64,000 bases of DNA, taken from assembly GCF_014764385.1 (NCBI RefSeq), contig NZ_CP061714.1, positions 930,001 to 994,000 of the forward strand, in the 5' to 3' direction. Below, in pieces: positions 46,194-55,088 of this stretch. Numbering within the stretch: position 1 is the stretch's first letter; each line of letters starts with the position of its first letter. Below the pieces are notes generated by a model. It was not told the origin of the DNA. It saw only the letters and a program-made list of their open reading frames with translations, and did not search any database. The translations under genes and the position numbers were made by a program. Source of the stretch: Luteimonas sp. MC1825 (GTDB lineage Bacteria > Pseudomonadota > Gammaproteobacteria > Xanthomonadales > Xanthomonadaceae).

Positions 46194-47322
46194 GTGGGGT
46201 CTCCCGGTGCCTGCCGATGCGCTGCAGGATGGCGTCGAATTCCGCGGCCACGCTGGCCGGGCGCAGTGGTGCAACGGCGGCGCGTGCGCGCCGGCCCATC
46301 TCGCGGCGCGCATCGTCTTCAAGCGCGATCCGGCACGCCGCGCCGATGAAGCCATCCTCGTCACCTGGAGTGGGCGCGGCACCGTGCAGGCCGTGGCGCA
46401 GGTGCTCGCGCGCGGCGCCGTAGTTGAACGCCACCGTGGCCACGCCGCTGGCCATCGCCTCGAGCGTCACGTTGCCGAAGGTTTCCGACAGGCTCGGGAA
46501 CAGGAACAGGTCGCCGCTGGCGACGTGTCGCGCCAGGTCGTCGCCTCGGCGCATGCCGCGGAACACGAAGTCCGGGTGTTCCGCGGCAAGCGCGGCGCGC
46601 TGCGGGCCGTCGCCGATCCACACCATGCGCGCGCCTTGCCGCTCGCGCTGCAGGGCACGGAAGGCGCGGACCGCCAGTCCGAGGTTCTTCTCGCTGGCGA
46701 TGCGGCCCACGTGCACCACGGCCAGCCCGTCAGCGTCGATCCCCCATTCGGCGCGCAGCGCGTTGCAGCGCCGCGAGGCGTCGAAGCGGTCCGTGTCGAC
46801 CGCGCGCGACAGCAGGGTCGGGCGGGCGAATCCCGCGCCGGCCAGCGCGTCCCGCAGTTCCTGCGTGGGCACCAGGGTGGCATCGGCACGGTTGTGGAAG
46901 TGCCGCATCCAGCGCATCGCGGGGCCTGCCAGGAACGGCGCGCCATAGTCGGCGAGGTAGCGGTCGAAGCGGGTGTGGAAGCCGGTGGCCGCGGGGATGC
47001 CCAGCGCGCGCGCGGCGCGCAGCGCGGACCAGCCGAGCGGCCCCTCGGTGGCGATGTACACCGCGTCCGGACGCTGCCGGTGCCAATGCCGGCGCAGCCG
47101 CCCCGCAGCCGGCAGGCCGAAGCGCAGGCCGGGATAGCGCGGCAGTGCGGCGCCGCGCGTCAGCAGTTCATGCGCGGCCGGCGCGCGGTCGCCGGGGTTG
47201 CGTGGCCGCACCACGTCCACCGTGTGGCCGCGGGCGCGCAGGCCGCGCTCGAGGTCCTGCACGGTGAGTGCCACGCCGTTGATCTCCGGCGGGTAGGTTT
47301 CGCTGACGATCGCGTAGTGCAT
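46159..47322 (-). CDS. GT4-type glycosyltransferase
   Basis: A GT-B fold glycosyltransferase of 387 residues. The N-terminus SETYPPEINGVALTVQDLE is typical of alpha-mannosyltransferases of the MgtA/PimB type. The C-terminal domain has VVHVGRIASEKNLGLAVRAF, WIGDGPQRAAL and the donor-binding SLSETFGNVTLEAMASG with its EX7E arrangement. Such enzymes add mannose or glucose to diacylglycerol or other lipids. Translation may be restrained by a hairpin covering the ribosome-binding site. Confidence 0.9.
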   Translation of the reverse strand: MHYAIVSETYPPEINGVALTVQDLERGLRARGHTVDVVRPRNPGDRAPAAHELLTRGAALPRYPGLRFGLPAAGRLRRHWHRQRPDAVYIATEGPLGWSALRAARALGIPAATGFHTRFDRYLADYGAPFLAGPAMRWMRHFHNRADATLVPTQELRDALAGAGFARPTLLSRAVDTDRFDASRRCNALRAEWGIDADGLAVVHVGRIASEKNLGLAVRAFRALQRERQGARMVWIGDGPQRAALAAEHPDFVFRGMRRGDDLARHVASGDLFLFPSLSETFGNVTLEAMASGVATVAFNYGAAREHLRHGLHGAAPTPGDEDGFIGAACRIALEDDARREMGRRARAAVAPLRPASVAAEFDAILQRIGRHRETPHAATTRANALA

Positions 47323-47324
47323 GC

Positions 47325-47347
47325 GCTGCTCCCGTTTCAGGAGCAGC
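47325..47347 (-). promoter_or_regulatory. Perfect hairpin sequestering the glycosyltransferase RBS
   Basis: Minus strand: GCTGCTCC-TGAAACG-GGAGCAGC, an 8-bp perfect stem with a 7-nt loop, followed by GC and the ATG. The Shine-Dalgarno GGAG is the first four bases of the 3' arm and lies 6 nt from the start codon. Folding would hide the ribosome-binding site, as in RNA thermometers or switch-type leaders. No U-tract follows, so it is not a terminator for the upstream porin gene. Confidence 0.6.
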
Positions 47348-47403
47348 CTGGACGCCTGCGGTGTCGCGCCTGTTGCAGCCGCTTGACGGCGCCGTGACAG
47401 CGC

Positions 47404-48558
47404 TTACCAGTGCAGCTGGACGCGCGCTTCGACGATCGACGGATCGTCGTGGATGCGCAGCCCGCTGGCGGCATCGGTGCGGCGGCTGGCCACGTCCACG
47501 TAGTTCAGCATCAACTTGGCATTCGAGCGCCAGTACCAGTTCACGCCCACGGTCCAGGCGTCCATGCGTCCGCCGTGCACGCCGCCGTCGTCGAGGTCGA
47601 GCTGGTCGTAGCGCAGGCCGAGCTGCCAAAGGCCGCCCTCGCCGACCGTGGTCCGCGGCAGGCCGCCGCGGTAGCCCCAGGACGTGCCGCCGGGATTCCA
47701 CATCGCGCTCGCGTAGCCGCCGCCGGCGTCGTAGCCGCCGGTGCCGATGCGATCGGCGCGCGCCAGGAAGTACTCGCCCTGCAGCTTGACGGGGCCGGTG
47801 ATCCACATTGCCTCGAGGCCCGTCGTGGCCACGCGGTCGGCGTCGGGCAGGGTGCCGCTGTCGACCAGGCGGACCGCGGACAGATCGGCATTGGGCCGCG
47901 CGCGCAGGCGCAGGCTGTCGCCAGGGGTGTCGCGGTCGACGTGGCTCATCCCCAGGTGCAGGACCTGTCCGTCCGTGCGCAGCGGCGCCCACCAGCCGCG
48001 CGCAGCGTAGCCCGCGCCATGGGCGCCGTCGCTGGTCAGTTCGCGGCCGAACCAGGCCACGGTTGTGCCGTAATCGGAGGCGTCATAGGCCCAGGAGGCA
48101 CCCAGTCGGCGCCCGGGGGCGAAGGTGTTGGTGGCTGCCGCCTTGGCGATGAAGTCGTTGTTGCGGCTGGAGGACAGCTCCTCCAGGCCGCTGGGCTGCT
48201 TGGCCTGGCCCAGCAGCAGGGTGTGGCTGGGGGCGCCGTCACCGCCGAAGCGCCAGCTGATGTTGTTGTCGAGGTAGCTCTCGTTCTCGACGTCGTAACC
48301 GACCACCCAGCCGAAGCCGCCCGGGCCGCTGCCCTTGAGCACCAGTTCGAAGCGACGGATGCCGGTGGCGCGGTCACGCCCATCGGCGCGCCCGTCCAGG
48401 TCGGCCAGGTCGTTGTCGAACCAGTTGCCGTCGACCTGGAACATGCCCTCGAACGCCACGTCGGAACCGGCCACCGTGCCCAGTGGAACCTCCGCGCGCG
48501 CCGGCGGGGCGATGACGGCGGCGGACAGGAGGGCGACGGCAAGCAGGGAACGCGGCAT
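47404..48558 (-). CDS. OprP/OprO-like phosphate-selective porin
   Basis: A porin of 384 residues with a signal peptide (about 1-22, ending PPARA). It matches the OprO/P family: FQVDGNWFDND with a Asp-rich RRFELVLKG stretch, LLLGQAKQPSGLEELSSSRNNDFI, GASWAYDASDYGTTVAWFGREL, and a C-terminal barrel strand VEARVQLHW. The family includes phosphate and pyrophosphate channels, but anion selectivity cannot be read from sequence alone. ATG 48558 begins the signal peptide. It lies between the T2SS operon and the glycosyltransferase. Confidence 0.85.
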   Translation of the reverse strand: MPRSLLAVALLSAAVIAPPARAEVPLGTVAGSDVAFEGMFQVDGNWFDNDLADLDGRADGRDRATGIRRFELVLKGSGPGGFGWVVGYDVENESYLDNNISWRFGGDGAPSHTLLLGQAKQPSGLEELSSSRNNDFIAKAAATNTFAPGRRLGASWAYDASDYGTTVAWFGRELTSDGAHGAGYAARGWWAPLRTDGQVLHLGMSHVDRDTPGDSLRLRARPNADLSAVRLVDSGTLPDADRVATTGLEAMWITGPVKLQGEYFLARADRIGTGGYDAGGGYASAMWNPGGTSWGYRGGLPRTTVGEGGLWQLGLRYDQLDLDDGGVHGGRMDAWTVGVNWYWRSNAKLMLNYVDVASRRTDAASGLRIHDDPSIVEARVQLHW

Positions 48559-48643
48559 GGCAGGGAACCTGGGTTCGGGGGTACCGGCCAGTTTACGCAA
48601 GGGCTGCACCCCCTGCCCGCAACACTGCAGCCCGCGCCTCGCC

Positions 48644-49339
48644 TCAGTTCAGGTGTCCCTCGGACACCCGGCTCATGCCTCCGGCCGCAGCCTGGAAGCC
48701 GGCGGCCTGCAGCGCGGCGCGGAATGCCGGATTGTCGCCGCGGGCCAGGGCCTGCAGCCGGTAGCGGCCGTCGGCTTCGATGTCCAGCGTGGCCTCCAGC
48801 CCCAGCGGAGCGCTGGCGTCCTCCGGGACGAGGACCAGGCGTCCGCCATCGCCCTCGCAGGCTGGTATGCCGGCCAGGATCATCGGCGGCAGCGTGTCCA
48901 GCGGCAGCGTCAACTCCACGCGCACGCGGCCACCGGCTTCGCGGCAGCCGCCGGCATCGAACAGCAGGCGCGCGTCTTCGAGCAGCGCACGCAGGCCGAC
49001 TCCCGCGAACGGGGGCAGCGGTACCACCCCGTCGCCGTCGCCCAGCCCCGCCAGGCGTCCGCGCGACAGCACCACGCGCGCGCTGTCGTTGCGCAGGTGC
49101 AACTGCTGTCGTCCTGCCAGCAGCGGCAGCGGCGCCAGCCCGATCCGGAGGTCGCCCACGGCCTGGCCGCGCCAGTGCGCCGCGCGCAGCCGCCCGTTCC
49201 AGAGGCTTCCTCCGGCTTCCACCGCGCCAAGGCCGGGCGGCAGGCCGATCCGCGGCAGCAGCAACTGCAGGGGCACCAGCAACAGAAGAGCCAACAGGAA
49301 CGCCACGCCTGCCCAGGCCAGGTCACGCCGCATGCTCAT
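48644..49339 (-). CDS. gspN: Type II secretion protein GspN
   Basis: An inner-membrane T2SS accessory protein of 231 residues. An N-terminal transmembrane helix (about 8-28) is followed by a periplasmic domain with AVEAGGSLWNGRL, a mark of the GspN family, and VELTLPLDTL. GspN is present in a subset of T2SS operons and is thought to support assembly. Its ATG overlaps the gspM stop (ATGA). It is the last gene of the operon, and the porin starts 85 bp downstream. Confidence 0.88.
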   Translation of the reverse strand: MSMRRDLAWAGVAFLLALLLLVPLQLLLPRIGLPPGLGAVEAGGSLWNGRLRAAHWRGQAVGDLRIGLAPLPLLAGRQQLHLRNDSARVVLSRGRLAGLGDGDGVVPLPPFAGVGLRALLEDARLLFDAGGCREAGGRVRVELTLPLDTLPPMILAGIPACEGDGGRLVLVPEDASAPLGLEATLDIEADGRYRLQALARGDNPAFRAALQAAGFQAAAGGMSRVSEGHLN

Positions 49340-49830
49340 GGCGCGACTCCGGTGAAACCGACCTCGGCACGCAGCTGGCCGTCGGCGCGTTCCACGTGGA
49401 GGGTCGCGGGGGCGATGCGGTCGGTGCTGGCCAGCGTGCCCAGCCACGCGAACAGCGCGGGCGAGGCGACGCGGTCGAATTCGAGGCTGAACGTGCCATC
49501 GGCGGCGGTGCGCTGCCGGCTCGGCGCCAGGCCGGCGATGCGCGCGCTGTCCAGCACGCGCTGCTGCAAGGCTTCCAGGCCCTGCGGGTGCGGGGGTGGC
49601 GTGGTGGCATCGCCGTGGGACAGCGCGCCGACCTCCGCCTCGACCGCCTGCAGGGCTGCGGCGGCCTGGTCGTAACGGGCCTCGGCACCATCGCGCAGCG
49701 TGCGCAGCGGTCCGAGCAGCCCGTACCACCAGGCGAACGCGGCTAGCAGCGCCAGCATGGTCGCCACCATGGCGCGCTCGCGCGCCGCCAGTCCGTGCCA
49801 CCAAGTGGCCAGTCTCGCGGTCGTGATCAT
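49336..49830 (-). CDS. gspM: Type II secretion protein GspM
   Basis: A bitopic inner-membrane protein of 164 residues. A short cytoplasmic N-terminus (TTARLATWWHGLAARERAMV) leads into one helix (about 20-40), with a small ferredoxin-like periplasmic domain after it. The GLAARER-membrane pattern is typical of GspM, which binds GspL and GspE in the platform. It overlaps gspL and gspN by 4 bp each. Confidence 0.88.
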   Translation of the reverse strand: MITTARLATWWHGLAARERAMVATMLALLAAFAWWYGLLGPLRTLRDGAEARYDQAAAALQAVEAEVGALSHGDATTPPPHPQGLEALQQRVLDSARIAGLAPSRQRTAADGTFSLEFDRVASPALFAWLGTLASTDRIAPATLHVERADGQLRAEVGFTGVAP

Positions 49831-50966
49831 GCCCCGGGCTCCAGCGTGATGCCGGTCAGCAGCCCGCCGGGGGCGTCGCTGCCGGTGCCCTCCACCAGCT
49901 GCCAGCCATCGACGGCGAGCGCGCCGCGGATGGCGTCCAGGTCGTCGGGCGTGGCATGGAACAGGGATGCGCGCAGCCGGTCTCCGCGCTGGTAGTCGAG
50001 CGCCGTGAGATACGTGCCGGGGCGCGACGCGACCGCCGCGAACAGGGCGCCCGTCGCGGCGGAAAATGCCAGCGGCGCACGCGCTGCGTCAAGGTGCGCG
50101 CGCAGCGTTGCCGGATCGGTCCGCGCAGCGGCGCTGCCGTCGCCGTTGCGCGGCAGCACCCGCTGCACCGTTGCCGCCGCGCGCTGCTGCAGGTCGCGCG
50201 CGGCCAGCTCCAGCCGCAACGCCTGCGCCGCCACCAGCAGCAGCGGTGAGGCGAGCAGCGCGGCCACCAGCCAGGCCATCCGCCTGCGGTTGGCCGGCCG
50301 CGCCCGGGTCGCGGGCGGTGCGAACGCGCCCTGCAGCAGGTCGATGTCCGGCTGCAGCGCCCGCGCGGCGAGGGTGGCGATGTCATCCGCCGGCAGCACC
50401 TGGTGCGCGCGGCCGGCGAGCACGCGTGCGGCGAGCGCCGGCTCGGCGCTGAAGGCGAGGGCGGCGCCGCGCACCAGCCAGCGGTCGCCGGCGTCGAACA
50501 CGCAGGCGCCATGGTCGTCGCTGTCGCAGGCGCCGCCCGGTGCAGCGGGCAACAGCAGCTGCTCGGGAACCACGGCGTCCGCGCGCATGCCGAATGCCAT
50601 GGCACGGGCCAGCCAGTCGAGCAGGTGGCGCGGGTCCACGGCCGCCACCATGCGCGTGGCCTGTCCGTCATCCGGCGCCAGTGCCACGTGCAGGTCGGCG
50701 GGGTGCGCAAGACGCGTGGCGAGCAGGGCGCGTGCGGCGCCCAGGGCCTGCGCGGCGCTGCGCGCGGGCAGCTCCAGCCAGTCGACACGCACGTCCGCGC
50801 CGGGCACCACCAGTACCGTGCGCGGCGCAGCGGAGAATGCCGGCGGGTCGGGCGGCGCGTCGGGCGCAAGCGTTGCACGCGCCAGTACGCGGCCGGCGTC
50901 GTCGAGATGGAAACAGGTGGCGTGCGCCAGCGGGTCCGCGGGCAGCCACAGGATGCGCGTACTCAT
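49827..50966 (-). CDS. gspL: Type II secretion protein GspL
   Basis: A protein of 379 residues with a cytoplasmic actin-like domain at about 1-230 (VPGADVRVDWLELPA and LLDWLARAMAFGMR), which binds the GspE ATPase. It has one membrane helix (about 238-258, MAWLVAALLASPLLLVAAQAL) and a periplasmic domain. ATG 50966 (MSTRIL) is preferred, overlapping the gspK stop. Confidence 0.88.
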   Translation of the reverse strand: MSTRILWLPADPLAHATCFHLDDAGRVLARATLAPDAPPDPPAFSAAPRTVLVVPGADVRVDWLELPARSAAQALGAARALLATRLAHPADLHVALAPDDGQATRMVAAVDPRHLLDWLARAMAFGMRADAVVPEQLLLPAAPGGACDSDDHGACVFDAGDRWLVRGAALAFSAEPALAARVLAGRAHQVLPADDIATLAARALQPDIDLLQGAFAPPATRARPANRRRMAWLVAALLASPLLLVAAQALRLELAARDLQQRAAATVQRVLPRNGDGSAAARTDPATLRAHLDAARAPLAFSAATGALFAAVASRPGTYLTALDYQRGDRLRASLFHATPDDLDAIRGALAVDGWQLVEGTGSDAPGGLLTGITLEPGA

Positions 50967-51940
50967 TCGTCGTGGGTCCATCGTCGTGCCAGCAGCCGTA
51001 CCGGGCCACCGGGATCGTGTTGCAAGAGGGCGCTCAGCACGACTTCGGCGCCGCCGTATTCGACCTCCGAGTGCAGCGTGAAATAGCGCGTGCGCAGCCG
51101 CACCTGCTGGAGTTCCGGGTCAAGGGCGACCGCCGCGGCCAGCGCGGGCTGCGCCCACCACGCGGCGATGTCGCGCCAGCCGTCGGGCGGGCGCGAGGCG
51201 ATCAGCCGCTTCGCCGCCGCGATATCGAGCGCGTTGCCGGTGAGCATGGCGAGGATCACGGCGTCGCCGTCCTCGAGCGTATTGATGTTGACCGGCGCCA
51301 GCGCGGCGTCGGGCAGGGCGCAGACGTGCGGGCGCAGGCGCAGGTACGCGTCGTGGTCGTGGCCGACGACCGCGCGCAGTTCGCTGACCTCGGTCAGCAG
51401 GGTGCCTGCGGTGCGGGACGCGGGCACGCGTGCGGCGTAGGCGGCATCCTCGGCACCGGCCGCGCGCGGCAGGCTGTCACTGTCGATCCAGTCGACCAGC
51501 GCGTCGACCATGGCGCCCGCCTGCGCCGCGTTGAATCCGAGTGCAGTCAGCAGGGCGAGGTACTGGCGCACGCCGGCTTCGCGCACCGTCCATTGGCCGA
51601 CGGCGCCTTCGACCACGCTGTTGAGGTTGAAGCAGGCGGTGGCGTCGTCGACGCGCACGCGCATCGCGCCGTCGTCGATCGGGAACACGAACGGCCGGCC
51701 GTTCCAGCCGCCTTCAAGCGTCGTGCGGCCATCGGGCCGGCCCAGCTGCAGGATGCGGCCGCGCGCCAGCTCCTCGGTGCCGAGCGCGAACCACTGCGCC
51801 TGTGCCAGCGCCTGCGCGTTGCCGGTACGGCGCAGGCCGAATCGGATGTCGTCCATCACCGCCACCAGCAGCACCGTCATCACCGCCACCAGCAGCAGCA
51901 CGGTGAGCAGCGCGGCGCCGCGTTCGCGCGCGGCGCTCAC
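50963..51940 (-). CDS. gspK: Type II secretion minor pseudopilin GspK
   Basis: A protein of 325 residues. The prepilin-like ERGAALLTVLLLVAVMT N-terminus lacks Glu at +5, as usual for GspK. A large alpha-domain insert contains CFNLNSVVEGA and SRPPDGWRDI, typical of this minor pseudopilin at the tip of the pseudopilus. The start is GTG 51940, overlapping the gspJ stop. Confidence 0.9.
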   Translation of the reverse strand: MSAARERGAALLTVLLLVAVMTVLLVAVMDDIRFGLRRTGNAQALAQAQWFALGTEELARGRILQLGRPDGRTTLEGGWNGRPFVFPIDDGAMRVRVDDATACFNLNSVVEGAVGQWTVREAGVRQYLALLTALGFNAAQAGAMVDALVDWIDSDSLPRAAGAEDAAYAARVPASRTAGTLLTEVSELRAVVGHDHDAYLRLRPHVCALPDAALAPVNINTLEDGDAVILAMLTGNALDIAAAKRLIASRPPDGWRDIAAWWAQPALAAAVALDPELQQVRLRTRYFTLHSEVEYGGAEVVLSALLQHDPGGPVRLLARRWTHDE

Positions 51941-52566
51941 GGCGTGGTCCCCGGCAGCAGGAAGCGCTGGCGGACCTCGCCGATATCGTCCAGCGCCAGC
52001 TCCAGCTCCACCGCGCGCGGCAGGCTGGCGGCGCCGCCATGCCAGCCGTCGTTCCAGGCCTCGCCGTCGAAATACGCCACGCGCGCCCGGGTGATGCCGT
52101 CCAGCAGCACGCGTGCCCGCGCCGCGGCCGTGCCGTCCAGCGCGGGCCGCGCGCTGCGCTCCAGGCGCCCGGCGACGATCCGGTACTCGACGTGCTGCAG
52201 CGACGCGCGCGGCGCGCCGTCCGGGTTCTCGTGGCCGCGGCGCACGAAGGCGAACAGCGGCCCGGATTCATCCGGACGGCCGCCGATGAAGGCGTCGCGC
52301 GCGGGCGAGCCGTCGCTGCGCCGCGCCAGCCGCGTCGCCGCCTGCGACAGGTCGGTGCGCAGCAGGGCGCGCGCGCGCTGGAACTCGCCCAGTCGCGCCA
52401 TGCGTTCGCGCAGCGCCTGCTGGCTGTCGGCGGCATAGGCCATCACCGCGACGCCGGCGGCGGCGATCAGGCCGAAGATCGCCAGCGACACCATCACTTC
52501 GAGCAGGGTGAAACCGCGCTGCCGCGCGTCGCGGCGGGCGCGGACAGCGGCGCGCGACCCGGTCAT
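51937..52566 (-). CDS. gspJ: Type II secretion minor pseudopilin GspJ
   Basis: A protein of 209 residues with the prepilin cleavage site RG-FTLLEVMVSLAIFGLI (Glu +5) and a beta-rich domain with VEYRIVAGRLERSARPALDG, as in GspJ. It forms the GspI-J-K tip complex and must be processed by a prepilin peptidase, which is not in this window. It overlaps gspI by 4 bp. Confidence 0.9.
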   Translation of the reverse strand: MTGSRAAVRARRDARQRGFTLLEVMVSLAIFGLIAAAGVAVMAYAADSQQALRERMARLGEFQRARALLRTDLSQAATRLARRSDGSPARDAFIGGRPDESGPLFAFVRRGHENPDGAPRASLQHVEYRIVAGRLERSARPALDGTAAARARVLLDGITRARVAYFDGEAWNDGWHGGAASLPRAVELELALDDIGEVRQRFLLPGTTP

Positions 52567-52958
52567 TCCGGCACGCCCCGGAACAGCGCGAGCTCGGCGG
52601 CCACGCGTGCTTCGCCCGGCGCCATGACCGTGACGTCGATGCGCAGCAACGATGCATCGGCGGTGGGCGCCACCGTGCGCGTCCAGCGCCAGTCGCGGCC
52701 GCCGGCGGTCTCGGTCCCGTGCGCGTCATCGCCGAGCAGGCGCGCGTCGATCGTCGCTGCCTCGACCGCGACGTTGTCCGCCACGACCGCCGCCAGCACG
52801 CGTTCCTCGATCGCCACCGCGGTGCGCGTGCTCTCGCCCGCGAGGTTCAGCAGGCCGAGCACGGCGAGGGCGAACACCGCCAGCGCGACCAGCATCTCGA
52901 TCAGCGAGAAGCCGGAGGCGCGGGGTGAGCGCGCGCCGTGCTCAGCGTGCGCCGGCAT
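52563..52958 (-). CDS. gspI: Type II secretion minor pseudopilin GspI
   Basis: A protein of 131 residues with the prepilin motif SG-FSLIEMLVALAVFALAVLGLL and a short GspI-type domain (WRWTRTV, LRIDVTV). ATG 52958 leaves a 16-residue leader and overlaps gspH by 17 bp; ATG 52982 is in frame and possible. Confidence 0.88.
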   Translation of the reverse strand: MPAHAEHGARSPRASGFSLIEMLVALAVFALAVLGLLNLAGESTRTAVAIEERVLAAVVADNVAVEAATIDARLLGDDAHGTETAGGRDWRWTRTVAPTADASLLRIDVTVMAPGEARVAAELALFRGVPE

Positions 52959-53403
52959 CGACGTCGATCCCGCCGCCGCCATCGACCATGATCCGCGCGC
53001 TGCGGCCCTCGCGTTGCAGCACCAGCGTCACCGGTTCGCTGGCACCGGTGGGATCGAAGCGCACGCTCGTGCGCGCGTGCCCCTGCGGCAGGACGGCCTG
53101 CGTGCCCGGCTGCCAGGCGACCGTCGCGAACGCCTTGCCGTCGAGCGGCTGCCAGCCGTCGAAGCGCCGGCGCCGGAATTCGTATCCGCGCGCGGTGGCG
53201 CTCACCTCGATGGTGCGCATGCCGAGGATCGCTTCGTCGCGCGCGTGAGCGAGGCGAGCGCCGAACGCGTCGGCCTCTTCGACCAGCACGTCGTCACCCG
53301 GCGGCAGCGTCAGCGCCACGGCGGCGCCGGCGAGGCCGATGACGGCCAGGGCGACCATCAGCTCGACCAGGGTGAAGCCCTGCATGCGCACGAGGACGTC
53401 CAC
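52942..53403 (-). CDS. gspH: Type II secretion minor pseudopilin GspH
   Basis: A protein of 153 residues with the prepilin motif MQG-FTLVELMVALAVIGLAGAA (Glu +5) and the ARDEAILGMRTIEVSATARGYEF stretch typical of GspH. The frame begins at GTG 53403, immediately after the gspG stop; ATG 53385 (MQGFTL) is another plausible start and would leave a very short leader. Confidence 0.88.
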   Translation of the reverse strand: MDVLVRMQGFTLVELMVALAVIGLAGAAVALTLPPGDDVLVEEADAFGARLAHARDEAILGMRTIEVSATARGYEFRRRRFDGWQPLDGKAFATVAWQPGTQAVLPQGHARTSVRFDPTGASEPVTLVLQREGRSARIMVDGGGGIDVDAGAR

Positions 53404-53868
53404 TCAGCCCCAGTTGCCGATGTCGGCACCGTCGCCCTCGCCGCCCTCGACGCCGTCGGCGCCGAACGAGAACACGTCGAAGCTGCCGTCGCGGCCGGGC
53501 TGGCGGTACTGGTAGGCGTTGCCCCAGGGGTCGGCGGGCAGGCGGCGGATGTAGCCGCCCTTGCGGTAGCGCTCCGGGCGCGCGAGCCCCGCCGGCGCCT
53601 TGAGCAGCGCGTCGAGGCCCTGCGCCGTGGACGGATAGGCGAGGTTGTCGAGGCGGTAGGTCTCCATCGCCTGCTCGAGCACGGAGATGTCGGCGCGTGC
53701 CTTCTCCGCCATCGCGCGATCCTGGCTGGGCATGACGTTGATCATCACCACCGTGGACAGCAGGCCGATGATGACGATCGCGACCATCAGTTCGACCAGG
53801 GTGAAGCCGGCCGCACGCGCGGGCCGCGCACGATGGACACGGGGGAAGGTGCTGCGGGGGCGATGCAT
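53404..53868 (-). CDS. gspG: Type II secretion major pseudopilin GspG
   Basis: A protein of 154 residues. The leader ends AAG, then FTLVELMVAIVIIGLLST (Glu +5). The C-terminal domain has the GspG signature YRLDNLAYPSTAQGLDALL, the calcium-binding-loop context WGNAYQYRQPGRDG and FDVFSFGADG. This major subunit forms the pseudopilus piston. Confidence 0.94.
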   Translation of the reverse strand: MHRPRSTFPRVHRARPARAAGFTLVELMVAIVIIGLLSTVVMINVMPSQDRAMAEKARADISVLEQAMETYRLDNLAYPSTAQGLDALLKAPAGLARPERYRKGGYIRRLPADPWGNAYQYRQPGRDGSFDVFSFGADGVEGGEGDGADIGNWG

Positions 53869-53882
53869 GTCGGGGTCTCCGG

Positions 53883-55088
53883 TCAGCCGGCCACGAGGGC
53901 GTTGAATTGCAGGATGGGCAGCATGATCGCGAGCACGATCACCGCCACCACCGCGCCCAGCACGATGATGATCAGCGGTTCGAGCAGGCTCATCGCCACG
54001 CTGGTGAAGGTGTTGAACTCGCGTTCCAGGTAGTCCGCGGCGCGGTCGAGCATCGGTGCCAGGCGGCCGCTGTCCTCGCCGCTGGTGGCCATGTACAGCA
54101 GCGTCGGCGGGAACACGCCGGCGCGTTTCATCGCGCTGGACAGGCTGCCGCCCTCGCGGATGACCTCAACCATGGCGCCCGTGGCCTCGCGCAGCACGCT
54201 GTTGCCCACGGTGCGCGCGGTGATCGCCAGGCCTTCGATCAGCGGCAGGCCGCTGTCGGCCATGGTGGCGAGGGTGCGCGCCATGCGTGCAGCGTGCACG
54301 TCGCGCAACAAGCGGCCCAGCCCGGGCGATTTCAGCAGCGCGGCATCGAACGTGCGCCGCGGGCCGGGCCGGCGCAGCAGGCGCGCAGTCGCCACGCCCA
54401 GCACCGCCAACAGCGCGAGCACCGGCAGGCCCCATGTGGCCATGGCGTCGGACACGCCGATCACGATCCGGGTCAGCAGCGGCAGCTCGCGGCCCATGGA
54501 TTCGAACTGTTCGACCACCCGCGGCACCACGAACGCCATCAGCGCGATCACCACCAGCACCGCGGTCAGTGCCAGCGCCGCCGGATAGACCAGCGCCGAG
54601 ACCAGCTTGCCGCGCACCTGCTGCTCGTGTTCCTGCAGGTCGGCCAGGCGCTCGAGGATCGCCGGCAGGGCGCCGGTGCCTTCGCCGGCGGCGACCATCG
54701 CGCGGTACAGCGGCGGGAACGCCTTGCCTTGGCGCGCCATCGCGTCGGACAGGCGGAAGCCTTCCAGCACATGGGCGTGGGTGGCCATCACCACCCGGCG
54801 CACGGCGGGGCGCTCGGCCTGGCTGCCGATGGTGCGCAGCGCCTCTTCGAGCGGTGCCACCGCGACCAGGGTCGCGAGCTGGCGCGTGAGCAGGGTCAGG
54901 TCCTTGGCGCTGAAGCGGCCACGGCCCGGCGCAGTCGTCGCCGCCGTGGTGGTGGCCGGCTCAACGCGCACCGGGAGCAGACGCCGCCGTTCCAGGACGC
55001 GCCGCGCATCGGCCGCGCTGCCGGCCTGCACCACGCCTTCGCGGCTGCGGCCCTCGACGTCGTAGGCGGCGTAGTCAAACGCCGGCAT
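53883..55088 (-). CDS. gspF: Type II secretion platform protein GspF
   Basis: An inner-membrane platform protein of 401 residues with two GspF domains. The first has LTRQLATLVAVAPLEEALRTIG and MVAAGEGTGALPAILERLA. The second has ARTLATMADSGLPLIEGLAI and MATSGEDSGRLAPMLDRAAD. Three membrane helices are seen near 165-190, 215-240 and 370-395. ATG 55088 (MPAFDYAAYD) begins the conserved domain and overlaps gspE by 14 bp. Confidence 0.94.
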   Translation of the reverse strand: MPAFDYAAYDVEGRSREGVVQAGSAADARRVLERRRLLPVRVEPATTTAATTAPGRGRFSAKDLTLLTRQLATLVAVAPLEEALRTIGSQAERPAVRRVVMATHAHVLEGFRLSDAMARQGKAFPPLYRAMVAAGEGTGALPAILERLADLQEHEQQVRGKLVSALVYPAALALTAVLVVIALMAFVVPRVVEQFESMGRELPLLTRIVIGVSDAMATWGLPVLALLAVLGVATARLLRRPGPRRTFDAALLKSPGLGRLLRDVHAARMARTLATMADSGLPLIEGLAITARTVGNSVLREATGAMVEVIREGGSLSSAMKRAGVFPPTLLYMATSGEDSGRLAPMLDRAADYLEREFNTFTSVAMSLLEPLIIIVLGAVVAVIVLAIMLPILQFNALVAG

